This document shows positions 13,441 through 25,217 of a stretch of 64,000 nucleotides of DNA, piece after piece. Every line of letters starts with the position of its first letter. Within the stretch, counting starts at the first letter, position 1. The DNA is from Crotophaga sulcirostris. Lineage: Eukaryota > Chordata > Aves > Cuculiformes > Crotophagidae. The stretch lies in NCBI GenBank assembly GCA_013397455.1, contig VYZB01000277.1:601295-665294 (forward strand). The letters run 5' to 3'. A program made the translations under genes and the position numbers. A model generated the notes under the pieces. The model was given only the letters and a program-made list of their open reading frames with translations. It ran no database searches and was not told the DNA's origin.

Positions 13441-16400
13441 TAAATCTTCCATTTTACCCTCAACTTCACATCCTTTCCCTTGTGGTGTCCATTCATGAAA
13501 ATGAAGTATCAATAAAATATCATGTTCTCTAAAGATAACTTCCCATATTTTATGACCTTAATGAAGCTGGTGTGTAAGCCACATATTTATGCCTTTGTGG
13601 AGTGCCTTTCTGTGTCCTGGAAACTGATCAGGATATTGAAATACTAATATTAAATTTCTAAATCTAAATTTTTCAGCTTTGTACAGCAGTACCAACACTA
13701 CATGCCCATGTGCCTAAATTTGACAGTGTAAGACTGCAATTCCTCAAAGCTTAAGCTTATACTTAACTTTAATCATGTACTTAGCGCCATTCCTATGCAG
13801 CTAAATGTTTTGACATGTGCTTTTGTCCCATTAATGCGATGGGGTTTAGTCATATGCTCCAAATGCTTTCAATGCATGAAAGTTCGGCAGTCAGTGCAAT
13901 AGACGATTTAGGGCAAAAGTGGTGCATGTTTAAAAAAACACAAACAAACAGAAGATTCTGTAGGTCCTTATATGCTTATCTTTGGGAAGACTGAAATGAA
14001 TTCCTCTGTCTTTCTGCTTTCAGTTGTTATTTAGGTGGTTTATAAATTGGGAACATGCTGTAATTCAGCAGGGGAAGTGCTGACCATCAGCAGGCACTTG
14101 AATTATGAGCAGATGTTACCGTGCTGATTGGAGAGTTTGCCTTTTGTCTTGCTTCTCAGTGCTGGAATTAGGGTCCTCTCTTGAGGCAGAACTAACCAAG
14201 AAAAATGTAAGTGCTACCAAGTGAAGGTCGCCAACATGCACAGCAGAGTCCAGCAGCATAACTTTGCTGAACATTCAAAATATGAAACAATAAATAAAAC
14301 GTTCCCTCAGTGAGGGTGATCCCATATCTTTTATATTCCTAGGAGGTAGCAGTTACTATGGCAACTCCTCATTTACTTGTTGGGTGTTTTTTTAATATAT
14401 ATTAATAATTATATTAAGCAGCACGTATAGGCTGCTAGCTGGTGCAGAGCTGTGTTGCTCTCCTGGAGCTGTGGTAAACTCTTGATTTTGAAAATACATC
14501 CCTTCATGTGTGTGCAGGTGTGCTGTGCTGCCCCCTCATCACAGAGTGGACTGACTGGTCACGTGGAAGTATTAAACCATATGATACTTGTGTGTCTTCA
14601 TGTAGCCCTTCCCAAAGGCTGACACAAGACCTGCTTGATACTCTTCTGTGCTAAGTCCAAAACTAAGAGCATTACTTTTGGAGGTGTTTTCAGAGGTGTA
14701 CCTTCCGTACCCCTGCTAGTTGCTGTGGTGGAGCAGGACTGGAAAATTTGTAAGCTGAATATATGTTTCTACACCCCAGCTATAGGTGCAAGTACCCATT
14801 ACCAAAACATGATGGAGTGTAAAATTATTTTATATATTCTCAGCGTCATGGCCAAGTCAGCAACCTTAATTGCTCTGGCAGATTTCCAGTAGTACTGGAA
14901 TTGAATGGCTTTGGTGTTGTCGCAGCGACTGCGAGTTGCATATAGTTGCAATCAAACAAACAGGAGATTCAGTTTGAAGCATTTTGCCAGTCTCTTGAAA
15001 GCCATTTTGTCTCTGTGCATCACCTGCTATGAGTAACTTCTCTTACAAAACCAAAGTGTAAGTGGGAGGGTGAGAAAAGGACTCGACCATTTTCCTTGCA
15101 CAACTTGTTAATTGTATATACACCCGTACCTTTGCAGTTTAAAAAGTTGTGGTTTCAGACTTAAAGCCTGTCAAAGGTGAGGGAGAAGGGTTGGATTTTC
15201 ACCTGCTTATCAGAATCAGCACATTATTTGAGAACTATTTATATTCTGTTTGGGATTTTTTTTAGTATCGAGCTGACTGATACAAAAGTGAGTGTTTCTG
15301 ATTGTCAAGTTTCTAGCAGTAAGTTTTAACAGGCAAAGATGATGCTAATTTCATAAGTGTCAGGTTCTTGTGTTACTTTCACAACCATGATACATTACCC
15401 TTATGACAGTGTAAACACAGCACTATTCTCTTTAATTTTAGTGATAAAAATAAATAGTATAACATCTCTGATTTGTTGCTGCTAAAAAAAACAGCTAAGA
15501 TATTTTAGTGAATGGCCTACTTACAGCTATATGGCAGAATAATGCTAGACTGAAATAATTTCTTAAACATTGTGTGATTACAAGTAATCTTGGAAGTGTA
15601 AATTGGCCTTTTGTAATGTTTATTTCAGCTGAACTACACAAACAGTATTTTATTTTACTCTAATCCTGTTACATTAGAGACACAAACACAAACTCATTTA
15701 TCGTAGCATGCAGTGCTGATTTTTTACAACTGCCTGAATTATGGTAAGTGATGCTGTGCAGTCTGAGGAGCATCAGCAGAGATTTTGACCTTGCTTCTTT
15801 CTGCGATCAGAAAAGTTGAAATTAAAATATCAAGAGAAACAATTTCTGTAGCAAAATTGTAAAAGTTAATAGAGTTGAATCTACTTTTGCATTCATGTTC
15901 CCGTTAAGTCAGTTCTATTCACGTTATATTTCTGAAGCCCATGAAAAAATAAAGCCACTACTTTTTTGATATCTTTGATGTAACAGATAAAAGAAAACAG
16001 AAAAGCTTTAAATTGAATTTCCTAAGTGTGTATTTTAATTTGCATCTAATGCAGCAGGTATAGTACGTTAATCAAAATGAAGATTACTATTAAGAGTATT
16101 TATTAAGAATTAATTGCTTTGTATTTGTGGCAGTTGTTGCCTAATGTATTTAGAAGGGCCATATAGTACAGGCCAGGGGACAAATTCTTTGCTGCTGCCT
16201 GTCTGCCTTACCCACACAGGAGTAAGGGATCTTCAGTGCCACAAACCAGAGTGCTGAGTCCAGCCCATTCTGGAGCTCACCACTTCAAACACTTCCAGGT
16301 GCAGGATGATCCATTTGTTTCATAGTGTTACTTCTGTTGACAGAATACATGGAATGGCTATTTAAGACTCTTCACTATCCTATGCAGTCTAGTGTGTGAC

Positions 16401-16957
16401 CAGATGCAAAAAAACATGCGAAGGTGTCAGCCTTGAGTAGCAGAGGAGAATAAATTTAGATCACAGATAATTTCCCTTTGCCTCACACCATTGAGCTGAA
16501 ATAATAGTGGGCTATAACATATCAAGCTTCCACTGATAGTTGCAACAAAACAGTCAAAAAAAACCATGTTTTAGGAAGACTTGGTAATCTGATAATATGT
16601 ATTTTTAAGGATATATGCAGAAAGGGAAATTGTACTTGTCGCTATCTGGATCAATACTTTCAACAGATCATAATAAATGCTACTTACTGCTACTTAGCAG
16701 AGCATAATTAGTATTCAGTAAACCGATATTAAAATGTATGCTATGCTTTAAACTGTTTGACTGTATTAGCATTTAAATACCCTATTGTGTATTTGCTATT
16801 TCTTCTCTTCTTATAAAACTGTATTCTCCAGAGTTCAAAATGATTAATTTCCTTTAGAATATGTACAATGCAAGGATTTAACAATTCCTTGTATTTAATA
16901 ATTGCTCAGTAGCCAGGCTTATTATTTCGCATAAGCACTTGGGTACAGAGCCATCCA
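13441..16957. other. Non-genic AT-rich unique sequence
   Basis: I see no gene or repeat family. The longest frame is 85 codons (14635-14892, +) and is unrecognised. The one motif I single out is an X-box-like site at 14352-14365, listed separately. Confidence 0.5.
14352..14365. promoter_or_regulatory. Candidate RFX X-box
   Basis: The 14-mer GTTACTATGGCAAC differs at one position from the symmetric X-box form GTTACCATGGCAAC bound by RFX winged-helix factors, which act on ciliary and neural genes. It is flanked by AGGAG at 14341-14345 and its complement CTCCT at 14365-14369, making a slightly larger near-palindrome. No promoter or gene is recognisable nearby, so if functional it would be a distal element. 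A chance match is possible at this window size. Confidence 0.35.
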
Positions 16958-17048
16958 ATATTAGGCCAATCATGCTAATGGTGCAATCTGCATAGCACTG
17001 CCCTTCCCCTCCCGGCCGCGGCTGCGGAGCGGCTGGCGGGGCAGGATG
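16958..17048 (+). promoter_or_regulatory. CCAAT box followed by a CpG-rich patch
   Basis: A GGCCAATCA motif near 16962 precedes a roughly 40-base GC-rich patch (17003-17042) that holds several CpGs and a CCGCGG core, inside otherwise AT-rich DNA. A CCAAT box 40-60 bases upstream of GC boxes is a common vertebrate promoter layout. An ATG follows at 17046, but its 70-codon frame resembles nothing I know. The patch could be a minor promoter of a non-coding transcript or a chance GC island. Confidence 0.25.
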
Positions 17049-20000
17049 AGAAGGGTTTCCACCACGCACGCACCGTACGGATTCATTTCACATGTCACCT
17101 TTCATTTTCTGCCTACGAGAACAATTGACAGCTGGATCAGGGGCTTGACATGTCTTCAGAGAGTTTTGCCCTCCTTGGCATTTGCAGACAATAGTACAGC
17201 TCTGTCTGACAAACAAAATCTTTTTTTCTTTCCATTTTTTTTCCCCCCAGCGAACTGACTTTCCCTTCGCTCTCTCTTACTCACAAGCAGCTATTCCTTC
17301 CTGTGCACAAGGGGCTTCAAACACCACCAACATATTTTTAACTCGGACTCCAAGTTTAGCCCCTGGACTGTGATGAAGGGGCTTCCCTCCACCATGACAT
17401 TTAATCAAAGTATTTATGGAAAGTCCTGTATAACTCTAGGAAATGATATTCCCTCTTTGTCTTCCCTCCATATAACCTAACCTTTTTTCCCTCCTGCAAC
17501 TGTGAATAAGTTATTAAATACATGGCAGCTGAGCTGGTAAAGTGATTTACATCCTGCTTGCAGGGCCAGCCTTGACTATGATGAGTGTGCCTGTCTGAAA
17601 GACGGAGCTAAAAAGGAAAATTCTCCACAAAAAGGTGGCGAGGCAACTTTCCTGTGGGCAGAGGGTGCGGAGAAAATTTGGTAACAAAAATGAGCATTGG
17701 GTTTGGCTGGCTTGAGAACAGTGTATTGTACCTAAAGGCTGTTTGAAGAAGCAGCTAACTTTGTGCTCTCGGTGTAATTTTTCCCAAGATTAAGGCGGAG
17801 GGGCTGGAGCTGTTGTGGCCACCAGGGCCTGGCACCTCTTGCCACTCCGCGGGCCTGAGTGTCCTGTCTGACTGCCTGTGCTGTGAGAAAGGGCTTTTAA
17901 ACTTGTTTTATCGAAGGGAAGCCGAGGCCTGTAAAGGGATCAACATGGAAAACCTGAAATAGGGCTCCTTTGTCACAGTTCTTAGACCACAGGGTCAGTT
18001 TAATGCATCTTGTACGACTCGGTTCATCGGTTTCTGGGGAAGGAAAAACCCTGTAGTGGTCCTGGTGTGGAAGCTTCCTTGCACTCATGTCCTTTATCAA
18101 AGGATGTGTTTTGAGGTGGTTTTCCCCTCAGCATTGCTGAGGAAAAAAGCCTGTTCTCCCCTTTCTTTGGGGGTCCCCTGTCTGCACCAACCTGCACGGT
18201 TCCCACTTTGGGCAGGTGTTGGCTGTGTTCCTGTGAGATTAGAGTGGGAAAATGCTCCATTGACCTGGAAAAAAGGAAGATGTGTCAGCTGGTTCTTGCA
18301 GGAGGGTTTTGGCAGGAGGAAGAGGGTCAACCTTGCTGAGGAGAGCAGGGGGAAATGGGCAGCACTTGACAGGCCCAGAGTTTGGGAATTTTGTTCTGGC
18401 GAGTCTGTCCGTGGACATGAAGAAATGAACCAAAACAGGCTCTGTTTGCTGTGGAGGCTTTGCTCTGTTAAAGTTTGGAGGTGGGAGCGTTTCCTCATCC
18501 CTGATATTTCTAGAGGTGGGAGAGAGAGCTGTTTCCTCACTTGAATAAAAATGTGATTCGACTTTTTAAGTAGACACAATTAGTAAATTTTAGGGACAGT
18601 TTCCAAGCTCAGTGTTTTTTACAATACACTGAAACCCGTCCTTTCTTTGATCCAGACTTATGAGCAGTTGAAAAGAGAATTAGGGATGGAATTTTAAAAG
18701 GAAGAGGTGGGCTTAATAAAGGCACAACTTTATTAGGGTATTCTATCTGACATTTTTAAAAGGATGATATGTGTGAGTTAGGGTGTTTCTGCTGTACAGT
18801 GACACACGTCAGTCCCTCCCTGGGCTGGGCTGTTCATTCATGCCCTTGAATTCTTCACCATTTCTGCCAGATGGAGAGGACGCCGTGGGGGGGATACACC
18901 ACTCCCCTCCTCACAGGTTTTTTCTTTAACCTGCTATCTGCATAGTGATTTTGTATTAATGCTCCCCTGAACGACTGAATAATGAACTTGTGAGTCTGCA
19001 CCTGTTAAGGTGGTGTCATACCTGTGCAGTTGCCTGGAAACAGGACTTCTACATGCCTTGCCCACGTGGGAGAGTCAAGGGCTGCTCAGACCCGTGGTGT
19101 CCTAAAGATGCTGCCCAGCAGGGACATCAGAGAATCAAGGTCTCAAAACACCCTGGTGAACATCAACAGTATCGGGGGTTGTAAATTAATATGGAAATGT
19201 TTTGCTTATGTTTCACGAGAGGTTTTTCTTCCTCACTTGCAATTTCAGCAAATCTCCTGCCTTGCTACAGGGTATTTGCTCTTCTTGTGCGTTCATGTGG
19301 CAGGGATCTGAGACTTCCTGCTCAGATAAGCCTCTGAGTTTTACTTTGTGGACTGTAACTAAAAGCCACCCATGGCCTTGCAGTAATATTTTTTTTTTCC
19401 ATAATGCCAGGCTTCCTAGCCTCTATCAGTCTGCGCTGCCCTGAGATGGATAGCCCTGAACAAACCTGCTGTCTGCTGCTGCTGTAGTATTGATAAGTGC
19501 TTAAAGAAGCATCATGCATCCTACTTTATCAAGGGGATTGCATCTCTGATAAGCAAAGGAACAATAGGAGATGGATTGGTATTTGATTTGAATGAGAGGG
19601 ATTTCTTAGATCATTTGGTCTAGCTAGGAGATGAGAGAGAAGCCTCATAGCAGAATTGCATATACTCTCTGAAATACCCAATAAAACTCTGGTGCCTCTC
19701 CCTGTAGGCTACTTAGCCAAGAAACTCAGCTCTGTATCTTGTGTAGATAAAATTGCCATCAAATCTGTCTAAACTCTTTCTGCTTTCAGAAAATGTGTCA
19801 CCAAAGTGAAGATTTAAACCAGACTTTTAAATTCCACTGGAAGTGATAAAAACACAGTTCACAACGCCACAATAATTGGTGAATTACAATTGATTTCCTG
19901 TAGAAGCACATATAATATTCTCAATAATAACACATGACATAGCGTAATTAGTATTGTTATGGTGAATTCTGAATTTATTATTAATGTCTTGACACTTATT

Positions 20001-23000
20001 TTAATGCCTCTGCTTGGGTCACTTGCACTGTCAGGAAACTGGCACTAACGGTCCATGCCACTTTTGCATTTATTTTCACTGTGATTGTGACAACTGAGGA
20101 TCTGCTTCAGTAGAGTCTAACGTTGTCCTTCGTGAGAGAAAAGCTTATCCACAGCCCATGGTCCTTCATACTCAGATGAGCATCTACTCATGGTGATGGA
20201 CTTCTTAAAGGTAATGAGACCACAAGGACACTGTGCTCTCCCAGATACACCACTGGCCTGGGGTTTTTCTGAATTGTTGGTGTGATGGGGAAGGGTGGTG
20301 ACCCCTTCTTGATTGTATGTAGTGTACAGTTAAGGACAGATAGAGAAAAAATGCAAAGAATATTTGTTCTGGTGTTATTAAATAATAAAAACGTAGTTCG
20401 ATGTCAAGACAGAAATCCATCTATCTGCCAAAAGTCTCTAACTAGCTGTAGCTTTTCTATTTTGCTGCTGCAGCAGTCAGGTTTATCAATGTAAAATGAG
20501 GCTCCTGGACACAGTTAGTCTGCAGTGTTCTTAAACTTAGTGTCTAGAGACTCTAAGTCCTCATTACCTTTCTGATCTTTGGTACCAACATCAGCATATA
20601 AGACAAGACCAATATATTTAAATTGTGTGTACTTCAGTGTGACAGTGTGGTTAGAAATGGCACAAAGCAGTGCTCTTGTGTGATGTGCTCATGTACTGTT
20701 AAACCTGAGAAGGAGCTTTAATTATAGGCTGTAATTAGTATAAGGATTTTTATAAATCTTTTAAGTATTTTTATATATATGTGAAAAGAAGAATGTAATG
20801 TTGATCAAGTGTGGATCAGTGTTTTAAATGAAATATTCCTCAGCCCGCACGGTTCACATTGTCTAAAGGAGTTCCAGCCACAACAACTAATTCTGGCTTG
20901 AGTTGAATTAATGTTGACGTCTTTTAAAGGAAAAAACAAAATGAACAAGCAAACCAGAACAAACTCCCCAACCCAGCCATTTCCAGTGAATTTCTCCCTT
21001 TTCTCTCAATCCTGGGTGAGCTAAAGAGACTTGTTGACATTTGCATCTCCACCTCCTGATTAGCAGGCTCTGCTCCTAGCCCGTGTGAGAGCATGAAAAG
21101 ACATCTGTGGCCAGGCCAGATTCCTGGTGCAAGGCTTGTCCTGGTGCAGAGCCAGCGCGCCGGGCTCCACGGGGGCTGAGGGTTGGTGCAGACTAACAGA
21201 GCTCTGAACCTTTCGCCTTGGACTTGCAGGAGGGGACGCGACTATGCATATTAATCCCTGGCTTTAAGATTATTGCTCGTAATAGGGAAACCAGTTCCAT
21301 GTTCTCAACAGATGGCAAATGTTTTCATCTACTTTTTTTTGCTAAGTAGGTTTTATCCTTAACAGTTTTTTGTATTATTTCTACCAAATTTTCTTCAACG
21401 CAAATACTGTGTTTTTATTTCATTTTGGTTCTTACTTGGCTATGAAATTCATCTTAAATAATGTGGGTTATGCTTGTTTTAATTTTCCACTATCATTTTA
21501 ACACTGGCAGCTTAAAGTATATTTATGATGCAATCCAGTGTTGGAAAATGAGCTGTAATATACATTATACTCAGTTTCCTACAATGTAAAAATATCTTTG
21601 CAGTTATATTCTAAGCAATAACTGTCCTTAGGGGCTAAAAAAGCACATGCAGTTTACTTCATTTCTTGAAGTCAATCATCTCAACTGAAATGTAAACTTA
21701 AAAAGCATTAAATGCTGAGATAAAATGTAAGGAGTATTTTGTGGTTTAAAACCATGAAAGATAATACAAAACATTATTGCAAAGGGAACTTTGTGTTTCC
21801 TTTTGCAGAAATATGCTCTAATAACTGATGATCAAAGACTCTTGCGTTGGCCACATACAAAGCTACAGTGGCAGAATACCAGATGAGCTGCAGTGAACTG
21901 CACCATTCTGGCCGAGTAGCCAACCAAGGAAGAAACTGCTGAATTGCTAATTTCTATCCAAGTGACTTGTTATTTCTTATGCTCTTTGCCCTGTGTCTTA
22001 TCTCCAATCTATTCAGAACATAAATTTCACTGGTTTGGGTTTTTTTTATTTAGTCATTTTAAGTGTATTTTGGAAATGGGGAGAAAACAGGAGAAAGATG
22101 AAACACAACAGGGATTACACTTACCTTCATGTTTTCCACCCCTGTATGAATTTCCAGGGCTGTTAGTAGAAATCAGCTGGCCAAACGCCCATGCAGCACT
22201 TAGAGTGTTGGGCAGCCTCCTCTGACTTGTTTCCTGCATGATTCATGACTCTTTCCTTGGTCTACATAATTTGAATTCTGCTTCTTGCTGAGAGGGTTTG
22301 AGTAATGCATCTTCAGAATAGGCTCAGTCCTTAAGTGGGGAAATACCAGCATTAAGAGCAAAGGTGTTTTGGTCAGGACCAGCAAGTTGTGTGTCACAAA
22401 ATACTTTATTCTTGCAAAGTTATGCAGAGATCCACTGTAACAGGAGTAAAAGAGGATACACAGGGTGGCTAAAATATATTTCAAATAATATATGGGAAAA
22501 GGAGGGGAATACTCTTTCTCTTTAAATGAGCCCAGCAAGAAGAATGGCATTGTTAGTGCGGTAGAAGGGATATTTCCCATTATTAAGTATATTCATATGA
22601 CTTGAAATGTCTGAGACTAAAAGCAATTTATATGTAACTTAAGGAATAATCGATATTGATTTGGAATGAAGAATGCTATAATCTTGTTTTTGAAAGATTC
22701 ATACAACTGGAAATTGTATGAAAACTTGATTCTATTACACCTTCCCTGCAGCAACAGACCATAAAGATTGATTAGGCATTAAAAGCAATATTTGGGTGAA
22801 AAAATATGCTACATAGATTTTCAGCTGCCTTTTCTCTAGCTGCTTTTGCTTTCTCCTTTCAGATGTGCAAGCAAAAATGTTTCCAAGAGGAAACAAACAA
22901 GCTTAGACCCTGGTAGCGTAATAATACCAATACTTAGGTAGCAGTATTGCACCTTTGCAGCACTCTACAGGTGAATGAATTCATTCTCAAAATGCCTTTG

Positions 23001-25040
23001 AAAGAAGAGCTCTTTGAATATTGCATATGAAAAGGGATTAATGAACAATCATATTTGTGACTTATTTTTCATTTTCCAGAAATACCTGTTCAAACAAGTT
23101 CCTGCTTACAAGGTGGTTCATGAGTAAGAAAAACATTTGTAAATACTCAAGCAAAATAAACTGTATGCTCAAGTGTTTGCACCAGTAGAATCCGATTGCT
23201 TTGGAATCTCTTTTGGAGGTCAGGGAACAAAAGCAAATTCTACTTCTAAAGGCTAGCAGCACATAGTTAAAGGTATAAATTATATATAAACAAAATAGTT
23301 ATCCTGGCAAGTAGTATGTATTGGCAGTTTTGGCTGGTATTTGGTAGTGCATGAACATATATTTTTTTCTATTTGTTGAAGCTTGTGTTTCAGAATCTGT
23401 ATTTTTATTAACTGCACTGAAGAACCTTCTTTTCCCCTCCCCTGACACACAAATAATGCTCTGGTTTTGCTTGAAAAACTTGACTTTGGAGTGTGAAAGA
23501 GAAAGGTGTGATGATTCATTTTTCATTTCTGCAGCCAACTAGAGGTAGAAGTTCTGGGAAAGGCGTACTTTGTAATCTCGTTGGGTTGTGGGTTCTCCTT
23601 CAGGAGCCAGGTGACAGAACTGAACCGTCGGTGCTGCTTGCCCTGTCAGTGCTGAGCAAGCCACAGCAAGCACAGGCAGCACAGAGATGTTGGGAAAAGC
23701 TGCAGAAACTGGGAAGAATAGCTTTTGTCCACCCAGTTTGCAGTGGATGGTGCTGGTTATTGCAAGAAGTTTTCTGGGTATAGAAAGGCGCTGTTTGGGG
23801 CTCCTGCAAACCAAAGTCACTGCTTATGGCTGTCTGATGAAACAAAGGGAAATAATTCCTTTAGTGTTCTCCTGATTTTGAGAAAGCAGCACAGACACAC
23901 TCCAGTTAGCACACTGCAATAGAGCTTTTATTTCTTAGTTTCAGTACACATACCTTCTTTTACTACCTCAGTGTATTTGTCCAATAAGGTTTTTGTTTTA
24001 TCTTCTTTTATTTTCAATCACTTTCAAATTTTCCATACCCCTGGCACTTTGTAGGAGCTCCTGCACGATAGGTGTGACCAGTCATGCTGTCTGAAATCCA
24101 TCCAGCCTTCTCCAATGCTTTATCAGTTTATTAAAGGAAAAGCAGTCCTTAGGGGCTGTTCATTTGGGCGTACGTAGTAGGGCTGCTGCTTCCTGTGCAG
24201 TGCTTACATATGTATTTATTTTTTGGAAAAACTGTGTTGAATCATGGCAGCTTTACTGCACAGAAATCCTCTGGCCAGAACTGGGGTTTTGGTTATTTGT
24301 TGTTGCTGTTGAGGTAGTGCAAGTTTCTGGGTAATTATTGGGATAAAACATAGCATTAGCTGTTGCCACGTAATGTGGCAGGTGGTCTGGGTCAGCTGTA
24401 TCAGCAGTGGGTGGAAGCAGAGCTGGTGTGCAGGAGGCATTGCCCATGTGTTGAGGAGGATGAAGGTTATTTAATAACTGACGTAAAAAAAAGTGAAAGC
24501 CCAAAGTAAATGGACAAGGTTTCCAGTATCACCAAGATTACAAGGAGGAAGAAATTTGCACAGACAAAGCCTAAATTGAGAGTGTACTTGGGAATTGTGC
24601 TTGTTCTCAAGACTTCAAACCACGTGTATGTTGCAGCATGTTGTCTGTTAAAGTTCACTGATGTTTTTCCAAAGAAATCCTGCAGACCATTTGCTGTAGA
24701 TTATGCCATAAAATTCCTTGAAGCCACAGCACCAAATACTTGAAAACATTTGGAATGCTAACTTTAATTAGAGATGTTTGTTTCCAGGGGACAAGAATTT
24801 TGGACAGTGTTTGCTAGACAGCACGGAAGCTGTTTATTGGCAAATGCTCTGTTTTTCTAGTGCAGGGCTTGGAGGTGGTCAGTTTTATCAGGGACTCGGA
24901 ATTCAAACCAGCCACTACTACGATAATATTGTAGCTTATAATATTAAAATACAGTATGTCTATGTTGTATAGCCTTTTTTCTAGTTTTTCTGAACGTTCC
25001 TGAATGTTTTTACTTAGTGGAGGTGTCGAGAGTATCCATA
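17049..25040. other. Non-genic unique sequence
   Basis: No gene is recognised. At 18024-18579 stop codons are scarce on both strands, giving overlapping frames of 162 codons (+, 18056-18544) and 160 codons (-, 18097-18579) without any domain signature. A CpG-rich spot lies near 21155-21180. The rest is AT-rich sequence with no repeat family that I could date. Confidence 0.5.
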
Positions 25041-25100
25041 CTTAGGTGATTAAGAGCACTGGATTCAGAACCTGAGCCTCAAACATCTGTACGATGCTGT
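25041..25100 (+). repeat. Possible MIR SINE 5' remnant
   Basis: A segment reading GATTAAGAGCACTGGATTCAG resembles the 5' tRNA-related part of MIR, which has a GTTAAGAGCA..GGA..CAG pattern. MIR is an ancient amniote SINE. The match stops after about 60 bases and no 3' half is visible downstream, so this would be a short fragment. The resemblance is from memory of the consensus. Confidence 0.35.
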
Positions 25101-25189
25101 GAAGAGAGCAGCTCTGTTGCCATCATGGTAATTCCAAACAGTTTTCAAGCTGAGACTATAAAATAGTACTCAAGGCAGGTTAGGTGTGA

Positions 25190-25217
25190 TTTTTTTTAAA
25201 TTATTTTTTTTTAATTG
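25190..25217. repeat. T-rich low-complexity tract
   Basis: Two runs of T (8 and about 11 bases) are separated by AAATTA. It is simple AT sequence without further structure. Confidence 0.7.

Noticed and set aside
22123..22157. 35-base minus-strand micro-exon look-alike with strong acceptor and donor
   Set aside because: Too short to test by eye. Similar donor and acceptor pairs recur across the window, showing a high chance rate.
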